From DATGKR01 sp035294565 (GTDB lineage: Bacteria; Actinomycetota; Acidimicrobiia; Acidimicrobiales; Palsa-688): DNA of 17,189 nt. A model generated the notes under the pieces. The model ran no database searches. It was not told the DNA's origin and saw only the letters and a list, made by a program, of their open reading frames with translations. Shown here one piece after another: positions 6,269 to 14,226 of this stretch; position 1 is the first letter of the stretch; the number at the start of each line of letters is the position of its first letter. Made by a program: the position numbers and the translations under genes. Location: contig DATGKR010000020.1 of the NCBI GenBank assembly GCA_035294565.1, positions 1 to 17,189 on the forward strand, given 5' to 3'.

Positions 6269-6300
6269 ATCCTACATCTGCGCAGATGATCGGATAACCT
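6269..6300. promoter_or_regulatory. Divergent promoters with ArsR-type operator
   Basis: CATCTGCGCAGATG (6275-6288) is a perfect 14-bp palindrome. It abuts the minus-strand -10 box TAGGAT (6274-6269) of the oxidoreductase and lies 6 bp from the plus-strand -10 box TAACCT (6295-6300) of the ArsR gene. Position and symmetry fit an SmtB/ArsR dimer site that represses its own gene and possibly the neighbour. The role as operator is inferred. Confidence 0.55.
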
Positions 6301-6305
6301 GTGGC

Positions 6306-6614
6306 GTGCCCGAGCAGGAGATGCCGAGCGACGAAGAGGTCCGCTCCGCCGTTGCGGCCTTCTCGATGCTCGCGGAGCCGACCCGCCTCCGGCTCCTGTG
6401 GCTCATGGCTTCGCAGGAGATGGACGTGGGCACCCTCTCCTCGCTGGTGGGCTCCAACCCGTCGACGGTCAGCCAGCACCTCGCCAAGCTGCGCCTCGCC
6501 GGGCTGGTGGACAGCCGCAGGGCGGGCCGCCACGTCCTCTACCGGGCGCGGGACGGCCATGTGAGAACGGTCATCGGCGAGGCGCTTTCCCACGCGTCCG
6601 AGGGCGGCCGTTGA
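6306..6614 (+). CDS. ArsR/SmtB-family zinc-type metal-sensing repressor
   Basis: A 102-residue winged-helix repressor of the ArsR/SmtB family. AAFSMLAEPTRLRLLWLM (17-34) is the family's first helices and TVSQHLAKLRLAGLVDSRR (54-72) is the recognition helix, followed by the wing. The CxC site of arsenic or cadmium sensors (alpha 3) is absent. The last helix has D83-x-H85, H96 and E99, the same spacing as the alpha-5 zinc site of SmtB (D-x-H, ten residues, H-x-x-E), so zinc or cobalt sensing is likely. The GTG at 6306 is chosen because TAACCT ends 5 nt upstream, suggesting a leaderless mRNA; ATG 6321 is the alternative. The stop overlaps the TTG start of the exporter (TTGA), so the two genes are translationally coupled. 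Metal release of the repressor would induce both. Confidence 0.9.
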   Translation: MPEQEMPSDEEVRSAVAAFSMLAEPTRLRLLWLMASQEMDVGTLSSLVGSNPSTVSQHLAKLRLAGLVDSRRAGRHVLYRARDGHVRTVIGEALSHASEGGR

Positions 6615-7501
6615 CCCCGCCGGGGCGCGACGTGCGCTACCTGGCGGCGGCCCTCGTGCTGATCGCCCTGTTCATGGCTGGTGAGGTCGTCGCCGCGGCG
6701 CTGAGCGGGTCGCTGGCTCTGCTCGCCGACGCCGGCCACATGCTCACCGACGTGGCCGCCCTGGCGGGAAGCATCTGGGCTGCCCGGCTGGCGGCCCGGC
6801 CAGCGGGGGGTCGCTGGACCTACGGGTTGAAACGGGCGGAGATCCTCTCGGCGGCGGGCAACGGGATCGCCCTCGTCGCGGTGGCCGCCGCTGTCGGGGT
6901 GGAGGCGGTTCGGCGGCTCGTGTCCCCGTCTGCAGTCACCGGTTCGGTCGTCCTCGGCGTGGCGCTCGGGGGCGCGGTGGTCAACGTCGCCGCGACGTGG
7001 ATCCTCGCCCACGCCGACCGTTCCAGCCTCAACGTGCAGGGAGCCTTCGCCCACATCCTCACCGACCTGTACGCCTTCGCGGGGACCGCCGCGGCAGGTC
7101 TGGTGATAATCCTGACCGGCTGGTCGCGGGCGGACGCGGTGGCATCGCTCCTCGTAGCCGCACTGATGTTCGAGGCGGCCTGGGGCCTGCTGAGAGAGGC
7201 GGGGCTCATCCTGCTGCAGGCAGCGCCGACCACGGTGTCCCTCGAGACGGTCCGAGCCCACATCGCCGAGGTCGACCACGTCATCGACGTGCACGATCTG
7301 CACGCGTGGACCTTGACGTCGAACCTGCCGACTTTGTCCGCCCATGTGGTGGTGGAGGACCACTGCTTTGCCAGCGGGCACGCCCCGCAGATCCTCGACA
7401 CGCTGCAGGCGTGCCTCGGCGACCACTTCGACGTGGAGCACTCGACGTTCCAGCTCGAGCCGGCGAGCCATGCCGACCACGAGCACGGACGGCATCCCTG
7501 A
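6611..7501 (+). CDS. Cation diffusion facilitator, ZitB/CzcD-type zinc exporter
   Basis: A 296-residue CDF transporter that exports divalent metal, most likely Zn2+, in exchange for protons at the inner membrane. Six hydrophobic helices span about 8-203. The metal site has the zinc-type pairs H43-x3-D47 in TM2 (ADAGHMLTD) and H148-x3-D152 in TM5 (HILTD). The cytoplasmic domain follows (DVHDLHAWTLTSNLPTLSAH, 226-245), and the tail SHADHEHGRHP is rich in histidine. TTG 6611 is chosen as start because it overlaps the ArsR stop and has GAGGG 6 nt upstream; GTG 6632 would also keep TM1. Co-transcription with the SmtB-like sensor makes a compact zinc-resistance operon. It is convergent with the TetR gene, and no terminator is visible in the 45-base gap. 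Confidence 0.9.
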   Translation: MTPPGRDVRYLAAALVLIALFMAGEVVAAALSGSLALLADAGHMLTDVAALAGSIWAARLAARPAGGRWTYGLKRAEILSAAGNGIALVAVAAAVGVEAVRRLVSPSAVTGSVVLGVALGGAVVNVAATWILAHADRSSLNVQGAFAHILTDLYAFAGTAAAGLVIILTGWSRADAVASLLVAALMFEAAWGLLREAGLILLQAAPTTVSLETVRAHIAEVDHVIDVHDLHAWTLTSNLPTLSAHVVVEDHCFASGHAPQILDTLQACLGDHFDVEHSTFQLEPASHADHEHGRHP

Positions 7502-7546
7502 CGGCGGCTCCGGACCGGTCATGAGCGCCCGGCAGGGAGAGGAGGA

Positions 7547-8152
7547 TCAGGAGCGCCCGGCGAGGAGGAGGCGAGCGGCGTTCTCCAGCTCGTCCCCGAT
7601 GGCCGAGATCGGGGTCCGCCCGTTCGCCCAGTTCATGATCGACGAGTTCCACACGTGCCCTATCACCGACACGATCCCCTCGACGTCATCTGGGGGCAGG
7701 TGGTCGAGAATGGGGGTGACGATGGCGCTGATCCGGCTTCTCACGTCTGCTGCCGCCTCCGCGACGCCGGCGTCGGGCGAGGCGAGCGCCCGGTTCAAAG
7801 CGGCGGTGAACAGCGGTCTGCGCTCCACGGCGCGCGACGCCCGTCGAAGCACGTCCACCAAGCGCTCCACCGGCATGTCGCCGCGGGCGGGGGAGCGGGC
7901 GAGGCGCTCCTGAAGCTGGGCCATCCATCGGGTGACCGCCGCGGAGAGCAAGTGGTCCTTGGACTGGAAGTAGCGGTAGACCGTCGCCAGGGCCACCCCT
8001 GCCCGCTCGGCGACGACCCGCATGTGCACCGCCTCATAACCGCCTTCCGTGCCCAGCTCGATCGCCGCTTCGACGATCCTTTCCCTGCGCTCGAGGGCCT
8101 TGGGGGTGAGCCGGGAGCCGTCGACGGCGGTGGCTTGGCCGGAGAAGGTCAC
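7547..8152 (-). CDS. TetR-family regulator, KstR-like
   Basis: A 201-residue TetR regulator. The helix-turn-helix lies at about 40-68 (AVHMRVVAERAGVALATVYR, then YFQSKDHLL). The ligand domain, including PLFTAALNRALASPDAGV and the end NWANGRTPISAIGDELENAA, resembles KstR, which senses steroid or acyl-CoA ligands. A frame is open up to a GTG at 8203, but GTG 8152 is preferred. The sequence before it holds a TACTTT -10 box (8164-8159, 6 nt from GTG) and an operator (8164-8175) that would otherwise lie inside the gene. The operator is nearly identical to the one between the hydratase and flavoprotein genes, so it probably represses itself and the adjacent catabolic genes. The ligand is not known. 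Confidence 0.85.
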   Translation of the reverse strand: MTFSGQATAVDGSRLTPKALERRERIVEAAIELGTEGGYEAVHMRVVAERAGVALATVYRYFQSKDHLLSAAVTRWMAQLQERLARSPARGDMPVERLVDVLRRASRAVERRPLFTAALNRALASPDAGVAEAAADVRSRISAIVTPILDHLPPDDVEGIVSVIGHVWNSSIMNWANGRTPISAIGDELENAARLLLAGRS

Positions 8153-8160
8153 CGGGAAAA

Positions 8161-8175
8161 AGTAGAACAGATTCT
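8161..8175. promoter_or_regulatory. KstR-like operator at the TetR promoter
   Basis: AGTAGAACAGATTCT (8161-8175, plus-strand sense) contains the imperfect inverted repeat AGAAC-AG-ATTCT. The site 14227-14241, read on the minus strand, differs from it by one base (AGTAGAACAGGTTCT). It overlaps the TACTTT -10 box of the TetR gene and lies 9 bases upstream of its GTG, so bound regulator would block the promoter. Confidence 0.65.
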
Positions 8176-8221
8176 TCTGCGCCTGGGGCACCCGGGCCCC
8201 CACACCGGCGTGGTGGTGGGT

Positions 8222-9703
8222 TCAGGAGGAGGGCGCCGCCGGCCGGAGAGGCGCCAGGGGGTGCGCCAGGCGCTCCCCTGCGACGTCGCGGGCCTCGACC
8301 AGGCCCTCTTCGACGGCGGCGGCCAGGAGCGCCGCCCCCGGGGCCGAGGGGCCGTCATCGGCGGCACGCCGTGGTGAGCCTGGGCTGGCCCGGAGGAGCG
8401 GCCGGGAGGCCGACTCGAGGGCCACCTCCACCCGACGGGGGCCCTCCCCGAGGCGGCGGGACGCGAGAGCGGCAAGCACCGCGAGCGCCGCCGTGAGCCC
8501 GGCGAGCGGGTCTGGGTAGCTGACTGCCGGCGACTCGAAGGTGCCGTCGCACCTGTCGCCGAGGCCCAGCACGGCGTGCACGCCTGTGCCGTAGGCGACC
8601 CAGTCGCGGCGAGGGCCGGGCGGGAAGGCGGGCATGGAGACCATGACCGGCCTGGCCGGACCGGAGGCGATCTCAACTGACAGGCCGAAGTTGGGCATCA
8701 CCCTCGGCGAGAAAGAGTCGATGACGACGTCGCAGGATCCGGCCAGGGCGGTGAACGCGGCGCGGTCCGCGGCGTCGCGGAGATCGAGGGGAGCGAGCCG
8801 CTTGTTGTTGTTGAGGGCGTTCCACATCGCCGAGTCACCTCCCGGATCCACCTGGCGGCCGCCGGGGTGGATGCCCCGCCCGTCGAGGGCGCGCATCCCA
8901 TCGGGCCTGAACGGCGGTTCGACCTTGTGCACCGTGGCGCCGAGGCCGGCGAGTAGCCACGTCGCCAGCGGGCCTGCCCACATGGCCGTCAGGTCGCACA
9001 CCGAGACGCAGGCGAGAGGCCGAGCGGAGAGGCGCGCGGGGCTGGACGGGGAGGAAGCGCCGGCCGGGGTCCGGACGGAGTGGGGCGGGCCACTGAGAGG
9101 AGCGTCGGCGGGGCCAGCGTCGCCCGTCGAGATGGGGAACGAGGCGGGCGGCTCCGTCGGCCGGGGACCGTAGTCGCAAACCGGGAGGCGCCACTCCTGG
9201 GCGGCGAGGGCCACCTCGGCGGCGGTGGGGCCGGCGCCGAGGGTCGCGAGCAGGGTCTCGAAGGACTCCCTGTCGCCGGGTGCGCCCAGGTCGGCGGCGA
9301 GCCAACCCCCGCCCGGAGCGGCCAGCGGCGGGGGAGGCCGCATCGACCTCGGCGAACGGTAGGAGGCGGCCATAACCTCCGGCAGGCGGACCTGAACCGC
9401 AACCGCCGTCTCGGGCACCTCGAACGGTCTGCCGGCCAGCCATCCGGCCAGCGCCGCAGCGGCGAGGGTGACGCCGGTGGCGTAGCCGATCGTGCCGTGG
9501 GGCAGGCCCTCCTCGGGGAGAGTGACGCTCGAAGGAACGAGCCGCGCCGGGGCGATGTCGAAGCCGCTGGCAACCAGGGTGGCGCCGAGGCCCTCGAGCA
9601 GCCAGTCGCAAACGGCCGCCGCCAGGGTGGAACGGGACCAGGCAGCAGAGGAGGCACCGGGCGGGGGCGGGGCGGTGCGCCCGGCGGTGAGCCCGCGGAG
9701 CAT
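8222..9703 (-). CDS. CaiB/BaiF family CoA-transferase-like protein (second subunit)
   Basis: A 493-residue protein of the family III (CaiB/BaiF) CoA-transferases, which move CoA between carboxylic acids or racemise acyl-CoAs. Residues about 1-180 are a reduced N-terminal half. The recognisable CaiB fold starts near 229 (PLACVSVCDLTAMWAGPLAT) with GATVHKVEPP at 255-264, NNNKRLAPLDLRD at 298-310 and CDVVIDSFSPR at 324-334. At the place of the family's catalytic aspartate it has glutamate (E426, in RRVEVALES), so it may be a non-catalytic partner. ATG 9703 overlaps the preceding gene's stop (TGATG), so translation is coupled to the fused CaiB protein; GTG 9706 is the alternative start. It is the last gene of the operon. 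The much longer open frame running back to 12001 is antisense or frame shadow. Confidence 0.82.
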   Translation of the reverse strand: MLRGLTAGRTAPPPPGASSAAWSRSTLAAAVCDWLLEGLGATLVASGFDIAPARLVPSSVTLPEEGLPHGTIGYATGVTLAAAALAGWLAGRPFEVPETAVAVQVRLPEVMAASYRSPRSMRPPPPLAAPGGGWLAADLGAPGDRESFETLLATLGAGPTAAEVALAAQEWRLPVCDYGPRPTEPPASFPISTGDAGPADAPLSGPPHSVRTPAGASSPSSPARLSARPLACVSVCDLTAMWAGPLATWLLAGLGATVHKVEPPFRPDGMRALDGRGIHPGGRQVDPGGDSAMWNALNNNKRLAPLDLRDAADRAAFTALAGSCDVVIDSFSPRVMPNFGLSVEIASGPARPVMVSMPAFPPGPRRDWVAYGTGVHAVLGLGDRCDGTFESPAVSYPDPLAGLTAALAVLAALASRRLGEGPRRVEVALESASRPLLRASPGSPRRAADDGPSAPGAALLAAAVEEGLVEARDVAGERLAHPLAPLRPAAPSS

Positions 9704-12039
9704 CACGCCGTTTCCAGCACCCCCGCGGCGACGAGGTCCTCGGTCTGCTCCTCGGGGAGCCCCAGTACCTCCAGGGCTATCGCGCGGGTGTGCTCGCCGA
9801 GGGCCGGGGCCGGCCCTATCAACGGGGCCGCCATCCCCGAGGCCCGGAATGCCGGCCCTTCCAGGACGATCGGGCCCAACCCCGGCTGGTCGACCGTCAC
9901 CGGGTAGCCGCGCGCCACAAGGTGCGGATCGCCGGGCTGGTCGCTGGCGTAGGCCATGTAGCCGGCGGGGACGCCCCAGGACTGGAGGGCCTCCATCACC
10001 TGCCGGTCGGTGCGGGCGGAGGTCCACGCCGATATGCCGGCGTCTATTTGGTCGTGAGCCGCCCGGCGTCCCTCCACCGTGGACAACGACGGGTCTCTCG
10101 CCCACTCCGGGTCCCCGATGGCGTTGCGCAGAGCGGCCCACTCGGCGTCGTCGCGGACCGTGATGACGCACCAGCGCTCCTCTCCGGCGCACTGGTAAAC
10201 CCCCCACGGGGCGCCCTGCTCGCGCCGGTTGCCCTGGGGGGCGACCGAGCCCGGCTCGAGGCTCTCCTTCAACAGGAACTGCGACATGATCCCGAGCACA
10301 GCCTCGACCTGGGCCGCCTCGAAGTGGCCGCCAGAGCCGGTCCGCCGACGGCGGGCGAGGCCGGCGAGGGCCGCCACCGCGCACAGCCGGCCGACGAGGT
10401 GGTCGGGGAAGATCACCTGCGCCCCCGGGGGCCTCCCCCCATCGGGGAAGTTCCTCATCCAGGTCATGCCGCCAGCCGCGCGGGTGCTCGGCCCGTACCC
10501 CAGCCACGACGCCCACGGGCCTCGGGATCCCATCAGCTGGCTGCTGACCATCACCAGCCCCGGGTTCAGCCGCCGCAGGGTGTCGTATCCGAGGCCGAGG
10601 TCGTCCATGGTGCCCGTCGAGTTGTTCTCTATCACCACGTCGGAGGCGGCGACGAGGCGCTTGACCAGGTCCAGGCCCTCGGCGGTCTTCACGTTGACGC
10701 CGAAGCTGCGCTTCGAGCGGCTCGACGAGGCGAACGACGGGGACATCTCCGAGCCGCCCACCAGGCGGATGAAGTCCGGGTAGGCCCGGCTCTCCACCTT
10801 GATCACGTCGGCGCCGTACTCGGCCAGCAGCCGCCCGGCTTCGACGCCGACCCCCCCATGGCCGAAATCGACGACCCGCAGGCCGGCGAGGGGCAGGCCG
10901 GGTTCTGCAGGCGCTGCTGGGGCGGCCTGGCGCAGGTCCCAATCGATCTCGCCAGCGCTGCCCAAGGGGGGCGCCGGGGTGCGGAGGCCGAGGCGCCGGC
11001 CGTCGAGCTCCAAGAAGCCCGACGCGAGCATGCCGGTCCGGCCGTCGAAGTCGACGGCGGCGAAGGACCCCCGTTCCCGGTAATGGGGGGCTTCCAGCAC
11101 CGATCGGGGACCCAGCACCGGGGTCATGACGATCCCCCGGCGCTGCGCCTCCTCGGACAGCTCGGACATGCCCATGGTGGAGAACAGCTCCTCGAACATC
11201 GGGTCGAGGATGTCCTCCTGGATGCTCATCCGCCCCAGCAGCGAGTCCCAGTGGGGGTCCTGGAGGAACTCCGGCTCGCCGAGCCAGGCGCGCATGGCGT
11301 GCCACTGGCGGGGGCTCAGGATGACAAGTCGGATGTAACCGTCCTTGCAGGGGTAAAGGGGGTAGACGATGCCCGACCCGGAGCGGACCTCCATGTAAGG
11401 GGAGCCCGTCGCGGCGGCGTGGCTGTAGTTGGGCAAAGACCAGTCGGTCGCCTGAGCCGCCGCTTCGAGGAGGGAGAGGTCGATGTGCTGCCCGCGTCCT
11501 GTCGCAGCCTTCTGCCAGCAGGCCGTCAACACGGCGAAAGCGGCCATGACGCCGCCGACGTCGTAGGCGAACGACCCGGGGGAGAGGAGCGGGGGCCGCC
11601 CGACGACTCCGCTGCGGAAGATCTCGCCGGACATGGCGGTCACCACGTCGTCGGTTGCCTCGAGCTCCCGGTAGGGCCCGGTGAGGCCGAAGTCGGTCAC
11701 CGAGGCGACGATCAGGTGCCCGAAGCGGCGGGACAAAGCGGCCGGGTCCAGGCCGAGGTTCGCCAGCTCCCCCGGGCGGTGCGTTTCGATCCACACATCC
11801 GCCCTGCCCAGAAGGTCGACCAGGCGTTCCCTTCCGGCCCCGGTTCGCAGGTCCAGGACGAGAGAGCGTTTGTTGAAGTTGCGGACCTCGAAGTAGAGGC
11901 TGCGGCCGGCGGCGAAGGGGGGCATGCGTCGAGACGCCGCTCCGCCGGGCGGCTCGACGCGCACGACGTCGGCGCCGAGGTCGCCTAGCAGGCGGCCGCA
12001 CAGCTCGGCTTTGTCCGTTGCCATGTCCAGCACCCGCAT
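9703..12039 (-). CDS. Fused double-domain CaiB/BaiF CoA-transferase
   Basis: A 778-residue tandem fusion of two family III CoA-transferase domains, one at about 1-370 and one at about 382-778. Domain 1 has LGADVVRVEPPGG (21-33), NFNKRSLVLDLR (54-65) and GRGQHIDLSLLE (181-192), with the expected catalytic aspartate at D187. Domain 2 restarts LPLAGLRVVDFG (382-393) with GADVIKVES (409-417), but has GSGGHFEAAQVE (568-579), i.e. glutamate E574 at the catalytic place. The likely role is moving CoA to or from an acid made by the P450, or acyl-CoA racemisation. ATG 12039 is the first standard start, but the codons just before it read LPLAG, exactly as in domain 2. The real start may therefore lie upstream, possibly a CTG at about 12069. 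It is 19 bases from the P450 stop, in the same operon. Confidence 0.87.
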   Translation of the reverse strand: MRVLDMATDKAELCGRLLGDLGADVVRVEPPGGAASRRMPPFAAGRSLYFEVRNFNKRSLVLDLRTGAGRERLVDLLGRADVWIETHRPGELANLGLDPAALSRRFGHLIVASVTDFGLTGPYRELEATDDVVTAMSGEIFRSGVVGRPPLLSPGSFAYDVGGVMAAFAVLTACWQKAATGRGQHIDLSLLEAAAQATDWSLPNYSHAAATGSPYMEVRSGSGIVYPLYPCKDGYIRLVILSPRQWHAMRAWLGEPEFLQDPHWDSLLGRMSIQEDILDPMFEELFSTMGMSELSEEAQRRGIVMTPVLGPRSVLEAPHYRERGSFAAVDFDGRTGMLASGFLELDGRRLGLRTPAPPLGSAGEIDWDLRQAAPAAPAEPGLPLAGLRVVDFGHGGVGVEAGRLLAEYGADVIKVESRAYPDFIRLVGGSEMSPSFASSSRSKRSFGVNVKTAEGLDLVKRLVAASDVVIENNSTGTMDDLGLGYDTLRRLNPGLVMVSSQLMGSRGPWASWLGYGPSTRAAGGMTWMRNFPDGGRPPGAQVIFPDHLVGRLCAVAALAGLARRRRTGSGGHFEAAQVEAVLGIMSQFLLKESLEPGSVAPQGNRREQGAPWGVYQCAGEERWCVITVRDDAEWAALRNAIGDPEWARDPSLSTVEGRRAAHDQIDAGISAWTSARTDRQVMEALQSWGVPAGYMAYASDQPGDPHLVARGYPVTVDQPGLGPIVLEGPAFRASGMAAPLIGPAPALGEHTRAIALEVLGLPEEQTEDLVAAGVLETA

Positions 12040-12058
12040 GCCCGCCAGGGGCAGGTCC

Positions 12059-13300
12059 TCAGACAGCGGCGACGGTCCTGCCTGCGCGAGCGAAGCGCAC
12101 GGGAAGGTGCTTGATACCTCCGATGAAGTTCGACCGCAGCCGGACGGCCTCGCCGGTGCGCTCCACCCTGGGCACCCGGCGGGTCAGCTCCTCGAAGAGC
12201 AGCCTGATCTCCATGCGGGCCAGGTTGGCTCCCAGGCAGTGGTGAGGTCCGCCGCCGCCGAAGGCGACGTGGTCGTTCGGGCTGCGATTGATGTCGAATC
12301 GGAACGGGTCGTCGAAGACGTCCTCGTCGCGGTTGGCCGACACGTACCAGATGCTGACCTTGTCCCCCTCCTTCAGACGGTGGCCCTTGTACTCGAGGTC
12401 CTCGGTCACGTTGCGCCGGAAGTACATGACCGGCGACGCCCAGCGCAGGATCTCCTCCACGGCGCCGTCTATGAGCGACTGGTCGGCGGCCAGCATCTCG
12501 TACTGGTCCGGGTTCTCCAAGAAGGCGTTCATGCCATGGGATATGGCGTTGCGGGTCGTCTCGTTCCCGGCGACGGCGAGCAGCATGAAGAAGAGGTTGA
12601 AGTCCATCGGTGACAGCTGGTCGCCGTCGATGTCCGCCGACAGCAGCTTGGTGATGATGTCGTCGCGTGGCTCGGCCCGTTTGCGGTCGGCCAGGGACTG
12701 GGCGTACATGAACATCTCCACCTGAGCGGCCTGGGCGCTCTCCAGCGAAACCGAGTACTCGGGGTCGTCGCTTCCGATCATCCGGTTCGACCAGTCGAAC
12801 ACCTTGTGGCGGTCCTCGAGGGGGACGCCCATGAGCTCTGCGATCACCTGGAGGGGCAGGTCGGAGGCGACGTCGACGACGAAGTCGACCTCCCCCTTGG
12901 CGATGGCCTGCTCGACGATGGCGACGGTGATGTCGCGGATGTGGGGCTCGAGCATGCCGATCATCTTGGGGGTGAAGCCCCGGTTGACCAGCCGGCGGTG
13001 GCGGGTGTGCGACGGGGGGTCCATGTAGAGCATCAGCTCCGCCTCACCCCAGTCGACGGCGAACTCCACGTCCTCGAGGCCCACAACTCCGCCCCGTCGC
13101 TGGCTGGAGGAGAAGCGCTTGGCGTCCCGGCCGATGGCCACCACGTCGTGGTACTTGGTGAACACCCAGAACCCCCGGCCCGGGGGCGGCTCAGGGTGGA
13201 ACCACACCGGCGCGTGGCTCCTCAGATAGGTGAACCACTCGTGCGGAATGCCCTGGGCGAAGCGGTCCCGGTCGAGCAGGTCGATCTCGGAGAGGTCCAT
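12059..13300 (-). CDS. Cytochrome P450, CYP124/125-like
   Basis: A 413-residue soluble bacterial P450, a heme monooxygenase that needs ferredoxin partners not present here. The I-helix oxygen-activation motif is AGNETT (244-249), the K-helix ExxR is E283-x-x-R286, and the heme loop FGGGGPHHCLGANLAR (347-362) has the thiolate ligand C355. The loop and the closing NFIGGIKHLPVRF resemble the CYP124/125 group, which hydroxylates methyl-branched lipids and cholesterol side chains at the terminal carbon. ATG 13300 is chosen for the GAGAGGA Shine-Dalgarno about 6 nt upstream. A GTG at 13318 overlapping the hydratase stop (GTGA) is the alternative. It is the second gene of the operon. The substrate is inferred only from similarity and neighbours. 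Confidence 0.92.
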   Translation of the reverse strand: MDLSEIDLLDRDRFAQGIPHEWFTYLRSHAPVWFHPEPPPGRGFWVFTKYHDVVAIGRDAKRFSSSQRRGGVVGLEDVEFAVDWGEAELMLYMDPPSHTRHRRLVNRGFTPKMIGMLEPHIRDITVAIVEQAIAKGEVDFVVDVASDLPLQVIAELMGVPLEDRHKVFDWSNRMIGSDDPEYSVSLESAQAAQVEMFMYAQSLADRKRAEPRDDIITKLLSADIDGDQLSPMDFNLFFMLLAVAGNETTRNAISHGMNAFLENPDQYEMLAADQSLIDGAVEEILRWASPVMYFRRNVTEDLEYKGHRLKEGDKVSIWYVSANRDEDVFDDPFRFDINRSPNDHVAFGGGGPHHCLGANLARMEIRLLFEELTRRVPRVERTGEAVRLRSNFIGGIKHLPVRFARAGRTVAAV

Positions 13301-13314
13301 CGCCGTCCTCTCTA

Positions 13315-14211
13315 TCACCGGGCGTCCGCGGCGGCGCTGCGGCCGTCCCGGCCGTCGGAACGACCCGCGGGCGGCTCCGAAGGCTTGTCGGCGGCGGTGC
13401 GGTAGTCGCCGAAGGGAGCGTCTCGTTTGGAAAGTGCCTCGGTGAGGCCCTTCTGCATCTCGGCGACGAAGTCGCGCAGCGTCTTTTGGTGGGTGCCGAG
13501 GGCGCACAGCTCGGTGCCGATGCGGATGCCGGTACGCAGGCCCATCACCTCCATCTGGCGGTGCACGACCCTCTTGTTGATCTGCACCACGTCGGGGGGC
13601 ATCTTGGCGATGCGCGACGCCACGGCCAGAACCTGCTCGTCGAGCTCCTCGACGGGGAAGGCGGCGTTGGCCCAGCCGACCCGCACCGCCTCCAGGCCGG
13701 TCATCGAGTCGCCGGTGAGCATCGCCTCCATCGCCTTGCGCATCCCCATCGTCCACGCGTGGAAGTGCATGTCGGGCACGCCGAAGCGCACGGCGGGGTA
13801 GCCGATCTGGGCGTCCTCGGCGACGTAGATCAGGTCGCAGCCCGAGGCCAGCTCGCTGCCCCCCGCCAGGCAGTAGCCGTGCACCTGCGCGATCACCGGC
13901 TTCGCCAGGTCCCAGATGCTCATCCAGCCCTCGGTGACGTGGCGGGGCCACTGCCCGTCGCCGCCGGCGGTGAAGAAGGGAAGCTCGTACCCCTCGTTGC
14001 CGCCGCCGAGGTCGTAGCCGGCGGAGAAGGCCTTGCCCGCCCCCCGCACGATGCTGACCCGCACCGAGTCGTCGACATCCGCCTCGCGGAGCGCGGCGAG
14101 GATCTCCCCCCGCAGCGGGTTGAACAGGGCGTTGCGCTTCTCGGGCCGGTTGAGGGTGATCCGGCGCACCCCCTCGGCGGGGTCGTCCACCAGGATCCAG
14201 CTGTAGGCCAT
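13315..14211 (-). CDS. Enoyl-CoA hydratase/isomerase (crotonase) family protein
   Basis: A 298-residue crotonase. The oxyanion-hole segments are GKAFSAGYDLGGG (59-71) and YCLAGGSELASGCDLIYVAE (113-132). The first catalytic glutamate of enoyl-CoA hydratases corresponds to E120. The second is replaced: the usual QPE reads YPA (138-140), so A140 stands where Glu is expected. This points to a crotonase with a different reaction, for example isomerase or hydrolase, rather than plain hydration. Residues after about 275 are a charged low-complexity tail (PPAGRSDGRDGRSAA). ATG 14211 has GGGAGGA upstream at good spacing; the frame is open further up but crosses the divergent promoter. First gene of the four-gene operon, with a KstR-like operator 18-30 bases upstream of the start. 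Confidence 0.9.
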   Translation of the reverse strand: MAYSWILVDDPAEGVRRITLNRPEKRNALFNPLRGEILAALREADVDDSVRVSIVRGAGKAFSAGYDLGGGNEGYELPFFTAGGDGQWPRHVTEGWMSIWDLAKPVIAQVHGYCLAGGSELASGCDLIYVAEDAQIGYPAVRFGVPDMHFHAWTMGMRKAMEAMLTGDSMTGLEAVRVGWANAAFPVEELDEQVLAVASRIAKMPPDVVQINKRVVHRQMEVMGLRTGIRIGTELCALGTHQKTLRDFVAEMQKGLTEALSKRDAPFGDYRTAADKPSEPPAGRSDGRDGRSAAADAR

Positions 14212-14226
14212 CCCGTCCTCCCTTTT

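Noticed and set aside
7502..7546. Search for a terminator between the exporter and TetR genes
   Set aside because: No hairpin longer than a few base pairs and no U-tract.
9790..11988. A 732-codon plus-strand frame
   Set aside because: Antisense shadow of the fused CaiB gene, a common effect in high-GC DNA.
8222..12001. A 1259-codon open frame on the minus strand
   Set aside because: Only its last 493 codons (from 9703) are a real gene. The upstream part is an arginine/proline-rich out-of-frame reading of the fused CaiB gene.
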